The position numbers were made by a program, and so were the translations under genes. Positions 8,687 through 19,979 of a DNA stretch of 64,000 bases are shown piece by piece. Every line of letters starts with the position of its first letter. Positions within the stretch are counted from its first letter, which is position 1. This DNA comes from Sugiyamaella lignohabitans (Eukaryota > Ascomycota > Dipodascomycetes > Dipodascales > Trichomonascaceae): contig NC_031673.1 in the NCBI RefSeq assembly GCF_001640025.1, positions 1,922,001-1,986,000 on the forward strand, written 5' to 3'. The notes below the pieces were generated by a model, which was given only the letters and a program-made list of their open reading frames with translations, ran no database searches and was not told the DNA's origin.

Positions 8687-11600
8687 ATGGGTGACAACGC
8701 GCAAGTCACACAACTAGCCCCGAGCTCTGCGACGCAGATTAGAAATGAAAACAACAAACACATGGCTGACGACGACGACGAATCGAAGCTAGGGCTGGGT
8801 CTAGTACCCGCCAAAAAGAAAGGAGGAGGAGGAGCAAACTCCGACACCCAAACACAGCCTGGCAAGCCCGTACGGCGGCGCGTGCAACGGGCCTGTGACC
8901 AGTGTAACCACCTCCGAACGAAGTGCGACGGAGGCAATCCGTGTTCTCACTGTGTTGGTAAGTGATATTTGGGGGGTGGGCGTGCCTCCGGCGGCTGGGC
9001 TCCGCCCAGACCTGGTTGTGCTCGCTTCGCGAGCTTTCGGTGGACCGCCAGCAAGCTCGAGCGAAGCGAGCAGTGGGGTCTGGGGCAACGCCCCAGCCGC
9101 CGGAGGCACACCCCCGACCGGCTAGTGTGAACGTGACTAACAGGGATTGCAGAGTTGAAGTTGAAATGTTGTTATTTGAGAGTGCCTCAGCGGAGAGGCA
9201 AGGCCAGTCAGACGTATTTGAATACGCTGGCGAAGAGAGCGGCAATGCAGGCTGCCGGTGGTGGGAACGGTGGTAATGGGGGTGCGGGGACTGGTGGGAC
9301 TAATGAGTTTGTGAACGATGGCGCGCCGGTGGTGGCTGCGGGTGATAATACGGTTGCGAATCCGGTTTCGGCAGGCCAGCCGACGTCGTCGTCAGTTTCT
9401 CCGCACGGGTTTGTGTCTGTGAACGGGACAGGCAGTTCGCCGAACGCTTATTTATCTCATGACTCGATTGTTTCTATTATCGGAGATGCTAAACCAGGTC
9501 CAGTAGCGGGTCAAGTACCGCCACAGGCTCATCAACCGCATCAGCAGCATCAACCACACCAACAGCATCAGCAGTCTCAGCAACAGCAACAGCAGCAACA
9601 ACAGCAGACGGGTCAAAATCAAGGCCAGATCCAGCCTCCAGGACAACAACAGCAGCAGCAACAGCAGCAGCAGCCTGGCCAGGTGCCTGTTCAAAACCAG
9701 GGTCAACGGACTAATGGCGATGGCGCTATTGGTCTCACGTCTCTGTCACATTATGCGGGATACCCAACTGTGGGTGCTGCGGGCAGTAACAATTCGCCCT
9801 CGAACTTTATTAATCATCGCTCTAGTATAGTGGGGAATCAGTCTGTGTCTCCAGGATCACGAAAAGATCAGGACGATGTCATGGATACTGATACTAATAT
9901 CAACGATGGTAAACCTAGCGGTGCGGGCCAGACTGATAATAACTCTTCTAATAACAACACTGGTAATCCAAATGCCGATAATAACAATACAAATGGCGGC
10001 GATTCTCATCATGCTTCGAATGGTTCGTCGGATTTTGCAATTCCCGATAGCCATAACCCGTTTTTGGGGTCTTATAATACAGGAAACTCGCTTAGGAGGC
10101 ATAGTTTAAGCCAGTCGTCTCATTTATCAAGTTTTTCACCTCTGCTCGAACATTCACCAGGCAGTTTATTGGGATTAACCAATGCACCAAGCCCGTGGTT
10201 CCAGAATTCAAATGTGGATAATCATAGTTTTACTGGTGCTATTCCTCAACCCAATGGTAATGATAATAATCGACCAAATGGCAGTGGTGTAGGAGTGGGT
10301 CAAGGACAAGCTGCTAATAATTCAGGTGGTGCGTCTGACTCGCACTCCGTGAGTTCACAAAATGGTAATTCACCTGGAAGTATGTATAGAACGAATCAAT
10401 TGTCGCCAATGGACCAGGCTGGGTTGCACAATAACCCCAGTAATCGAGTGTTTGACCATTCTCACGCCCACACTGGAGGAAGTGCTAATGGCAGCATTGG
10501 TGGCCCTGCATCTGGAGCCAGCCATTCTCCACAAAATCTGCTCATGGATACTGGCAGTACTGGATCTGCTTCATCTCGACACGAACGACGATATCCCATT
10601 TTAGACACTATTGAACATTTACTGGATCCTTTGCCAATGTCTTTAGCAGAAGACTTGTTGGAAGAGTACTTTTCCCATTCAACCCATGTACTAGCATATC
10701 TTGTTCGAAAATCGTCGATTTTATCTCCTATACGACCACGAAGGACGTCTTATTCACTAATTCTCGCCATGTTATTGGTTGCTGCTCATCATTCTGATAA
10801 TCCTTTAGTCACCGGCACTCCAACCTCTCGATCTACTATTATTTCAAAACTTACTACTCTGACAATTGACCACCTGTCACCAGTTACTGAGCTGACTGCT
10901 CCTGGCACTTTGGACGATGTTATTACGTATATTCAGATTGCAACGATTGTTTCTGCTTCTGAGTACAAGGGTACCTCGCTCAGATGGTGGGCCAATGCAT
11001 GGGATCTTGCTAAGGAGCTCAAACTGAATAAAGAAGTACCTGGTATTAATCCTGAAACAAGAGAAGAGCAACGTAGGACGTGGTGGCTGTTATATATGGT
11101 CGACCGACATCTCGGCCTGTGTTATAATCGACCTCTAGCAATTCTCGACTCTGAGTGTATGGATGTATATCGACCAGGAGACGAAGATATCTGGGAATCT
11201 GATATTGAAATCACCAGTCCTGAAATGGATCCATCGCGAATCAAAGGTATCTGTCACATTGTCACTGGTCAAGGCATTTACGGATACTTCTTGCCGTTAA
11301 TGTCTATTTTGGGAACTCTAGTTGAAATCCACCACCTCGAACAAAACCCACTCCTACAACTGAACGACGCATGTAGACAGATGAGATCGACTGTGCGAGG
11401 TTTCCTTGACCAATACACGGCATCTGTTAAGAACTGGAATCCTATTCCTTGTCAACATGCATACCAAAATGCCTGGAGGGATTATGCTTTCCAGCTTCTT
11501 CACGTGTTCCATATTCTGTATAGTGTATCTTGGGATCCTATCGAGCTTCTGGAGTTTTCCGAGTCCTTGATGCTTAATCCTGAGTTTGGAAAAGTCACCA

Positions 11601-11992
11601 ACCATGCTATTGCTGCAGTCAAGTCCATCCGACGCATTCTCACTATTGACCCTGATCTCATGTTGATGCCATTTTTCTTTGGTATTTACCTATTACAAGG
11701 CAGTTTTGTCTTTTTGGCCATTGTTGATCGTGTCGAGTCTGAAGCTTCGCAAGAGGTTGTGGCTGCCTGTGAGACTATTGTGCATGCTCACGAAGTGTGT
11801 ATTGTTACTCTCAATACAGAATACCAGCGAAATTTCAGAAGAATCATGCGTACCACTATGAGTCTTTTGCAGAGTGACCAGAGTCAGACATCAATTGGCT
11901 CAATACCAAAAGAAGAGGCTCGGAGGAAGCAACAAGATGTTCTTGGCCTCTATCGGTGGAAGAGAGGAGGAAGAGGACTTGCTGTCCAATAA
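8687..11992 (+). CDS. xlnR: Zn(II)2Cys6 transcription factor, XlnR/XYR1 family (two exons)
   Basis: The protein (1,036 residues after splicing) resembles the fungal activator of xylan- and cellulose-degrading genes and pentose catabolism. Exon 1 is 8687-8957 and exon 2 is 9153-11992. The cluster cysteines are C70, C73, C80, C86, C89 and C96. The intron splits the codon between C89 and C96, so only the spliced frame gives a complete zinc cluster. An Asn/Gln/Ser-rich region with two poly-Gln runs follows (about 220-280). The Fungal_trans regulatory domain is XlnR-like, with [52 protein letters not shown] and [15 protein letters not shown]. The start ATG at 8687 is the first in frame. Targets in this yeast cannot be inferred. 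The intron contains a foldback element. Confidence 0.88.
8958..9152 (+). other. Intron of the XlnR-type gene carrying a foldback element
   Basis: The donor is GTAAGT at 8958, the branch point GACTAAC near 9135-9141, and the acceptor TTGCAG ending at 9152. Joining the flanks makes codon G|AG (Glu91) and completes the spacing Cys-X6-Cys. Of the 195 nt, 126 are the foldback element, so the original intron was perhaps 70 nt, the size of the other introns in the window. Confidence 0.88.
8983..9108 (+). repeat. GC-rich foldback element, copy F (divergent, intronic)
   Basis: The ends are TGCCTCCGGCGG and CCGCCGGAGGCA as in other copies, but the inner modules differ: GTGCTCGC-TTC-GCGAGC replaces the CTCCTGC hairpin. 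The left arm is a few bases shorter. It lies wholly inside the intron and leaves donor, branch point and acceptor intact. Confidence 0.85.
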
Positions 11993-12137
11993 AACACACC
12001 ACCTCAAATTTATTTATGAAACATTCTATTCATTGTTTATGTACATTTTCATGTTATAGCTGTACAATATATGAACATTACGACTTTTTATTTTTACCTA
12101 GCAAAGTTGAATCTATTGATTAGATATCTATTTACTA

Positions 12138-13707
12138 TCAGCTTGTTTCCTTAAAAGCCTGGTGAGCACTCGGCAAGCCGTTCTGACCCTGTAGGCTATA
12201 GTCGCCAGAAATCCAGCGGTTCACCATGTCTAGAGAATTCTCGGGCTGGTCGTGGGGAACTAAATGGCCCGCATTGAAAAGCCTAACAAACGTGAAATGA
12301 CGGGCGTTGGTCACATCTCCCGCATACGTCTTCTTATCTTTGGTGAGCCATTTTCTGGTTTTCGTCTGTTTAAATTCAGTTTGGCCCGACCATTGCAAAT
12401 TCTGAGTCCATGCCCTGTTGCCTAACCAATTACAAATATAATCTTTATCGCCAGCATAGATCAGAACAGGCACTCCTGCGTCTAAAACATTGGCCACTCT
12501 GCGCTGAGTTGGTTGTAGCCAGTCTCCGCTGTTGATAAAATTGGAGTTGATCTGGTTGTTACAATCCTGAAAGGTGATCGAGTTCTGTACACCAAGTGCT
12601 TGCTTTACATTTGCTTGGTTTAGATATTGATTCACATAGTTGAGGGCTTCGTAGCAAAGTCCGTTACTATTGGGATCACACGTTTTTCTAACATCATACA
12701 CATTCTTTCCTGTTTGTTGATAAGGGCCGAGTTGACTCTGTTCACAGGTTAGAGTACCAATGAAACAACTCTCAGAATTCGGATTATTATAGCAAGTTTG
12801 AATCAAATTCAAGCAAGCTGGCAGGTTCCGTTGCATATTCTGACAAACATTCTGGCTGACAACAGCTGGTGCTCCTCCTTGACCACAGGCCATGGGTTGA
12901 TAATAACTATACTGAGTCAGAGGGTCCGTCAGTCCATTACCAATCATAACTGAAGTTAAATTGAAATTTTTGTTCTTTTGAGAAAGAATATACTGGCTAA
13001 AAACTGGAATATAATGACCAGCATACGACTCTCCGGCAATGTGGAACTTGTGCGACGAGTATTGAGGGAACCTCTCAAAAAATTGGGTGAGAAAAGAATA
13101 AACGTCTTCTGCTGCTTGAGTTGTTCTGTCCACACTGCTTCCGGAAGAATAAGACATACCAGTGCCAACTGGCTGATCCAAGAAGATAACATTTGCCTTG
13201 CTATTCCACGAGTAAGGATTTCGCTTCAACTTCATATTTGCATCCACCGATGAGCTAAATGTTAGTGTGAATACTCAACTTTCTTTTCGAATTTCTTTTT
13301 ACTTACGGCTAGTAATGTTAGTTAAAGAAAAGCAAAACAATTGTAAAAATATTACTTACACCCAGTTCAAACATAGCTCCCTCTAAAGAAGAGCAGCCTG
13401 GCCCGCCATTTAACCATAGTATAACGGGATCGTTTTTAGGATCATGTCGAGATTCAAAAAACCAGAAAAACAAATGATGATCAGAGCTCTGACCAACATT
13501 AATATATCCCGAATATTGGTTTACAGTATCGACGTTGAGTTTAGTTGGGCTATACAATCCTTGGGGTACAGCTATGTCGAGATCCACAAGACTCTCATCT
13601 GTGTGATTCAGTGAAGAAGAAGGAGGAACTAGGACTCCTGCTACTCTGAGTACCTGCAAAAAGAATATTAAAAACGCAGTGATGAAAGTGAGGTCGGCAG
13701 CCATCAT
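12138..13707 (-). CDS. Serine carboxypeptidase, CPY-like S10 family, with a 2-nt exon
   Basis: This 488-residue secretory protease removes C-terminal amino acids from peptides. Exon 1 is 13360-13707, exon 2 is the dinucleotide CC at 13307-13308, and exon 3 is 12138-13254. Only this arrangement keeps frame and yields [13 protein letters not shown], matching the conserved CPY junction. Residues 1-24 are a signal peptide. NGGPGCSS is at 100-107, the nucleophile is Ser193 in [10 protein letters not shown], Asp is in [11 protein letters not shown] and His in [10 protein letters not shown]. Many cysteines and NxT/S sites suit a secreted or vacuolar enzyme. The gap between signal peptide and mature-like sequence is about 20-25 residues, much shorter than the CPY propeptide. 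It may therefore be a secreted paralogue rather than vacuolar PRC1. The gene converges with the XlnR-type gene. A TATATAA box lies about 45 bp upstream. Confidence 0.9.
13255..13359 (-). other. Two minimal introns flanking a 2-nt exon
   Basis: Intron 1 is 13309-13359 (51 nt): GTAAGT donor, TTAACTAAC branch point, acceptor TACTAG. Intron 2 is 13255-13306 (52 nt): GTAAGT donor, CACTAAC branch point, acceptor ATTTAG. The two nucleotides between them (CC) plus C from exon 3 form the Pro codon of the conserved Gly-Pro-Ser. Treated as one intron, the junction is out of frame. Confidence 0.82.
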
Positions 13708-13903
13708 TGTTTTTGGAATTTCACCAGTTATTGTATACCAATTTCTCTCTTATATAAGTTTACATATCGTTTCATTGCACTTGCAAATATTAATTTTATT
13801 AAATAGACTAACTACTCTTGAGTAAAGGTGTTGGAAAAGTATAATTATACTTTTACTCAAGAGAAAATGCATAAATAAAGAACTCGACACTAGGTCGCGA
13901 TGA

Positions 13904-14704
13904 TCAAGCTAGAATAGCAAGAGCTACAATCAAAGAAACGACAAGTAGCACAAGCAAAAATATACATGACCATTTCCCCCGCGTCCTTTGATATTTATCA
14001 GCCTGTGTTAATTGTTTGGATGCATTTTCTGTATTCGTTGCCATATTCGAGATATTATCCTCTACAGCATCGATTTGCGTTCCTTGCTCGGTAACCAAAG
14101 TACCCAAATCTTTGAAAATGGCATTTATCTCATAGATACCTCGTTCTATGTTTTGAATTTCTCCTTCTCGTTCTTCAATTAAAGAGGTATTGAAATCCAC
14201 TTCATTTTGTGAAACAAAATCCAACACTTGAGACTGTTGCTGTTGCTGTTGCTGAAGAAGCGGGGTAGTCTCTGTTTGATGTTGCTCTTCAGCTGCTGCT
14301 TTCTGAGCCATTGACAACTTTCTCTCCTTTGCTGCAATCTCCCTTTGTGCAGTTCGAAATTCATCGAGAACACCTCCGAAGTCTTTCGTCAAATTCCGCT
14401 GAGTAAACTTTTGTGTAGCTTGAAGACTTGCACTATCCCAGTCTCCCAGCACTTTGACGTCGTCTCCATATGTTTTAAACTTAGCAGTAGTATCATCGAG
14501 CAATTCATTCAACCTTTGTTCATCTCTCTGACTACCTTTCGGCGTCCCTAATTTGGATGATAATCTTTGGATAAGTTTAAGATTCGATGTCAGAGAATAA
14601 ATATTGTTTGCGATTACCGAACTGAGGACATCGAAGTTTTGTCTGTATGTTTCCGGATTAGACCCTGACTCAGCGCTAGGCCCTGATGCATAGGAAGATG
14701 TCAT
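13904..14704 (-). CDS. Endosomal/vacuolar Qa-SNARE (Pep12/Vam3-type syntaxin)
   Basis: This 266-residue tail-anchored SNARE drives fusion at endosomes and vacuole. An Habc-like helical region covers about residues 18-130 (YRQNFDVLSSVIANNIYSLT), followed by a Gln run at 151-157. The SNARE motif is about 175-238 with the zero-layer Gln at about 207 (VTEQGTQIDAVEDNI). A C-terminal membrane anchor spans about 246-266. ETTPLL at 145-150 matches the acidic dileucine signal [DE]xxxL[LI] that routes Vam3 by AP-3, which suggests vacuolar sorting. Many yeasts have one gene covering both Pep12 and Vam3 roles, so I give no symbol. The ATG at 14704 is the first in frame. Confidence 0.88.
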   Translation of the reverse strand: MTSSYASGPSAESGSNPETYRQNFDVLSSVIANNIYSLTSNLKLIQRLSSKLGTPKGSQRDEQRLNELLDDTTAKFKTYGDDVKVLGDWDSASLQATQKFTQRNLTKDFGGVLDEFRTAQREIAAKERKLSMAQKAAAEEQHQTETTPLLQQQQQQQSQVLDFVSQNEVDFNTSLIEEREGEIQNIERGIYEINAIFKDLGTLVTEQGTQIDAVEDNISNMATNTENASKQLTQADKYQRTRGKWSCIFLLVLLVVSLIVALAILA

Positions 14705-15330
14705 AGTTTCAATTTTCTCTGTTGTCTTGGTTTTGTAGAATTATTAACTTTGTTGTTATTCTTTGTATAGAGATTTGTGTTTATTGAAGGCGATCAAATC
14801 GCAACAGCTTCTGCATAAGTCGTCAGTTTTGACGCCACTATAGTTCAGGAGCTAATTTCAATCCACGATAACAGGCTCGTAAAATCAGTCAATATTTAGT
14901 TTCTGAAGATTGAAACAGTTCATCCGAGACCAGCTAGACCTGAATACTCTCACTGATATATAAAAAGTGACCCTGTATTTGATAGTTCGTTCAATGAGCC
15001 TCATTCGGTCATCTAGCCTATCATCCTCTTCACTGAGACAAGGGGATACCCCAACAAATTGACATAATTTTAGATTTATATGATCCATATAGATAGTGCT
15101 CTACTACTCAGTAAAAATGTCCAAAACAATTTGAAGATGATGCGACTTGATGCATATGTGCTAACTTGCAATATGTAGGATAATCAGGGATCGCCGACAT
15201 ATTTCACTCAAAAATGCAATGAATAAACAAATCAAGTACATCCAGTAAATCACTCACTCAACACTCACTTATAACAGATATGTTTCCTCTGGCTTGAAGT
15301 TTCACTATTAAAATCATTATTATTGATAGA
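14705..15330. other. Intergenic region between syntaxin gene and POL1
   Basis: Both neighbours are on the minus strand, so this is the 3' flank of POL1 and the promoter of the syntaxin gene. It is AT-rich, and I see no gene, tRNA or strong repeat. Confidence 0.5.
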
Positions 15331-18300
15331 TTACATAAAGTTAAATATTCCGTACATATCGACGTACCTTCGGCCAGATTTATCTAGGTACTTGGCTACC
15401 ACTGATCGACTGGCATTAAAGCGCTCTCTGTTTCTTTCAGCAGTCACTATAATTTCTTGCTTGTTCACGTCAGTGCTTGAGTTTGCCTTCTTTTTGATCT
15501 TTTCGACATCAAACAGACTCTCCAAATACAAGAGCTGGTTGTAAACTTTCTTGTCACTGAACTCATACGACATCAAGCCTCTGCAAGTACCCTCCTGTCC
15601 CGAGCACTTCTTACCGTAGACGTTGATCTGTCTAGTACGAGTGCCACATGCGCTATCATCACATGCCAACCACCCTTCATAGTATTTCGCAATCACCGAT
15701 CGGATCAAATATTCCAGCTGAGCATTAATCTTGAAGAAACGAATCGACTCATTGCAAGCAGGGCATCTGAGTCCTTTGTCGTCAAGAGAAATATCAGTCG
15801 CTCCAATACCTTCATAGACAATTTTCTCTCCACATGCACAGGTGATAACAAGTTTCTGTGTATCTCTGAATCTCTCCTCGTCGCTAATTGTAGATTCCAA
15901 AGGTTGGAAATTGGAAATATTCGAGTTTGGTGAAGGAAGAGAGATATTATGCTTCTTGAGATCTAAGCCAAGGCATTCAGCTATACGAGTCTCATCTGTT
16001 CCTTCCAAATGAGCACATAATCTCTTTACGGCAGGGAAAATCTGATGCAAGATATAGTATTCACCATCAACTTGGAGTTTACCTTTGATCACTTCACTAT
16101 AAGTGTAAGCACGTTCGCCTACTGGTCTGCCCTCTAGCTCACCACCAACAATAATATAACTGATAACGTCATCAATCTTGATAATATCTCCCTGCTTCAT
16201 ACGTCTTAAAGCAAGATGTACTTGGGGAGGTTTGTCTTTGGGATAAGCGGTAGGATCTTTTCCCAGCTTATTCTTGATAAGAAATTTGGATGTGTGGATC
16301 TTGTTGGCGCGAATATCTTCTCCCAGCGTCTGAAGATAATCATGAATATTGTTGATAATAGCCTCTTCATTTTCTTCTTCAAGCAATTGATCCAAAATAT
16401 ACTTGGATACGTCCTTTGAAAGCTGGCAATATTCACGTCTTTTCATATCTAGACCCTTGATTTCCATGCTAGTCTTGATTTCACCATCTGCAGTTTGAGA
16501 CATATTAAGAGCAGCGTACTTCTTCTTTTGCAGAAGGAGAAGTCTTTTGAACACATTATCAATATCAATCTCAAGTCTTTTGTAGTGCTCGTTGACCTTT
16601 TTCTTCATCTCATTACCAATAACCAAGGCTTCTTGATAATCCAAAGCAGTTGTACTTATCATAACTGAATCTGTATCACCATAGATAACCTTGAGGCCAT
16701 TGTCTTCCATCAATCGTCTAGTGTTTGAAAGAATCTCTCTTCCTCGCGAGGTCGTCAGTACAGCTAAAGCTTGAGCATAGAATCGAGAATTTTGGGAACC
16801 CAAACAGCCATACATGGAGTTTGCAGTCAATTTCAAAGCTTGTTGTTTTATATCCCATTGTGCTTTCTCAGCTTCTGTAGCATCAGGGGACTTGATTAGT
16901 CGCTTAACCTCACGACGACGTGTAACTAGATTTTCAATTAATCTGGGAAGGATACCTCTTTCGACTGTTGAATCAGGAACTGGTGGAGGTTCCTTGCTCT
17001 CTGCGTCGAATTTGCTACGGTCGACTGTAGTAAAGCAGATATTGTACTCTTGAATGATACTAGGATAAAGGGAGTTGAAATCCATCACCAATACAACAGA
17101 CTTGTACAACCCCTTTTCTGGCTCAAATACTAAACCACCCTGGTACTTGTCTTTGGGTTTATCTCCTCTACGCTCTTTATCAGGCACAATGTACTTTTGT
17201 CTGAAAAATTCGTGTAGCAAGATAAAATCATTTCGATCGGAACGAGTTCCTGATAATGTTCTAGCCCATGAATTACCTGCCAAATTGGTCAGCTGTTTCG
17301 AAAGTGCTAGCAGTTGTACCTTCAAAGCAATAGCGGCAACAAATTTGGTATCCAATTCCGACTTTTGTAATACCAACAGAAGACCACCAGCTTCGTGGAT
17401 TCCTTTGAATTCCGAGATATCGTTACTAATATCGTCTCTCTCTTGACCTAGGTACAAGGACGTCATCTCTGTCAGGGACCATGTGTCACACTTTAAAGTA
17501 ATAGATCTACCCATGTCATTGGAAATATCTGCCAAGAGTCTTCCGGCAAAGATATTACGACAATCAAAGACCTCAAGTCTGTTGGGCCACTTTCTATGTC
17601 TAAAACGACCCACTTTATACCAATCTGCTGTATTGAGGGCTTTCATACGATGAAGTATGATATTCAATTGAATATTTTCCAACTGATGGCCAAGGATTAC
17701 ATCTGGATCCTGTTTCTGAATCTGACTTCTGAAGTAATTGAGAAGTTGCGACTCGTTGTTGACTTTTACAAAAGTTCTTCCTGGATGGTTCAACTTCTTC
17801 ATTTCATCTTCAAACCCGACTGGGAAAACCTTATCTACAGGCCGTACTATCGTAACTACTGTTGAATTGAGTTTCTCAGCGGGGACTGTTGTATCATGCG
17901 CGACGTTTTTGTAAACACGACTTGTGATGGCTACAATTTCATGCTTATTATCCTTGTGATTCATTACCGTCTTGATGGAAATGCTCATTAATGTGAATGG
18001 TGGTGGTGGAGCAACTGAGTCAGCGAGCGGAGTGATTTCAAAGGGATCTTCAACTCCAACGCTTACCTTTGAGGTAGTTTCAACTCCTTGATCAAAAACA
18101 CCATTTGAAACTTCTAGCCAGCCAGGTCCCATGATATTTCTGGCCAAGACAAATTGCTCGAACATTCCAGTCCTGGAACCAAAAATCCTTGAAACCGTCC
18201 GTAATTGTTTTTCAAAGTTTTCAGGCAGTGGTCTGTCATATGGGAGAAGCATTTTGTAATAATCAGCTTTAGCTGGGACATCAGGGAGCTCAAAACAATA

Positions 18301-19591
18301 CTTTCGAGTCACACTCTTAGTTCTAGCTTCGTAGTTGAACTGTGATCGTACTTTTTGCCATACCTCTGTATGTACATCTTCCATTGAGACATCTTCTTTT
18401 GGCAAGAAGTATACATCTCGAGTAATTCCTTGTACTTTCAACGTGCAACTGACAAAGTTGTCGCTATTTCGAAGCTTGACTTTACCAAACAATAGCAATG
18501 TTGTGTTGACTTCCTTGTGATCCAAAAAGTAAAAGAGAAACTTGCCGTTCTCATCAACCACATCCTTGTCGTCCAGTTTCTCTGGTAAACGTGAAGCCTC
18601 TGAAGTTTGAGGTATCGAAGAAATCTGTTCATCCGAGAATCCATTGGGGGCAACGTAATTTGCAGGAGCCACTGAAGGCTCTGTTGGAAGTTGTGGCTGT
18701 TGTCTAACAGAGCTAACATTTTTAACTGGGGCCACCTTTTTCGATGTTTGAAATCTCTTGACAACCAGATCGTCTTCGGAATCACTTTCTTCACCAAGTT
18801 TTGGCGCTACAGCAGGAACATCGATCATTTCCTGATCTTGATTCTCTGGTGAAACTGAACGAGCATTGATACCATGAGGCGATTCCAATACATTCAAACC
18901 AGAATCAGCACCCTCTGCTTCGTCATCATAGTTATCACCGCCAGTGGGAAGTGGAGGTGGAGATGATGGAACCGGCGCAAGATTTCTCTCCAAATTTATA
19001 GGTTCAAAATCCAAATTACCTGTTGACGACCCACCCCGAGGGAGCGTGATCTTACCAGCTCTTTTAGAAATGTTCTTTTCCTTTTTGGCATCTGACTCCA
19101 GGTTTCCCATAAGGTCGTCCATGAACGAATCATCATCAGCAGTAATTTTCTGCAATTCAATGTTAGTTTCCAGAATTCTAAATCGCGTACTTTGAAATTG
19201 AGCAATAAGTAGTACTCACCCTAGGTGCTGGTTTAGAAACAGCAGCAGCTCTCTTGAATAAATCATTGACGTCTCTGTTGTTCTTGGGCTTAGCCGTCTT
19301 GTCCACTTTAACCTTCTTTGAGACTCGTTGTGTTTTATCTCCTTCATCATCAGAATCATTGGCATATTCGTGGTTTTCCCATTCGTAAGCACCATCTTCA
19401 GCATAACCCTCACCTTTGTCATCTACCACGAATTCATCTTGTTGAAGACGTTCCATCTGGTGCTGTTGATATTCAGCATTGTCTACGAGGTCATAAATAT
19501 CGTCATCATCTTCGACTTCGTAACTCCGCTTCTTACCAGACTCTTTGAGTCGCTTCAGCTCAGCCAAAGCTTGTAGCCTGCCTTTGGACAT
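15331..19591 (-). CDS. POL1: DNA polymerase alpha catalytic subunit (two exons)
   Basis: This family-B polymerase extends RNA primers made by primase at origins and on the lagging strand. Exon 1 is 19220-19591, the intron 19150-19219 (GTGAGT donor, AAACTAAC branch, TTGCAG acceptor), and exon 2 15331-19149, giving 1,396 residues. The N-terminus has the short conserved helix (LQALAELKRLKESG) and acidic FVVDDKGEGY typical of Pol1. Polymerase motifs are DFNSLYPSIIQEYNICF (A), KLTANSMYGCLG (B) and YGDTDSVM (C). The exonuclease-like domain lacks a full proofreading set, as in Pol alpha. The C-terminal zinc modules (CACGEKIV...CPACNES; CDDSACGTRT...CSGQEGTC) would bind the B subunit. An upstream in-frame TTG exists, but the first ATG is 19591. 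Two MCB boxes in the promoter suggest G1/S control. Confidence 0.96.
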
Positions 19592-19665
19592 TGCGATTTT
19601 GAATCTGTGTGGTGGTGTTGACTCGGACAAATGGCTTGAACTGAGTTATACAGTATATACAATTG

Positions 19666-19690
19666 ACGCGTTGCCGCGCATCAAACGCGT
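19666..19690. promoter_or_regulatory. Two MluI cell-cycle boxes upstream of POL1
   Basis: ACGCGT occurs at 19666-19671 and 19685-19690, 19 bp apart and 75-100 bp upstream of the POL1 ATG. In yeasts this hexamer is the binding site of MBF (Mbp1-Swi6), which switches on DNA-replication genes in late G1. The position and target gene fit; binding is inferred. Confidence 0.75.
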
Positions 19691-19979
19691 CAAAATCAAT
19701 TACACTTCCCAATTAGTGTCCCCTTGCCCTTATCAATGCACCCCTGATAAGCCCGAAGAGATCTATTTAATAACGAATTGAAATTTTCATTCAAATGTTG
19801 TTAAAGTTTCCAGAATTATCATCTGATAATATTGAACATATTCTTCTAGGTTTAGTAGGACTACAGAAATCTGATCGCAGACATAAATAAAATAATAACA
19901 AATTTTGAAACTGCATTGCTCTTTCCAGCACTCTAGAAATGGTCAGAAAGTATATATATAGGTTGGCTCTGGTAGGCAA

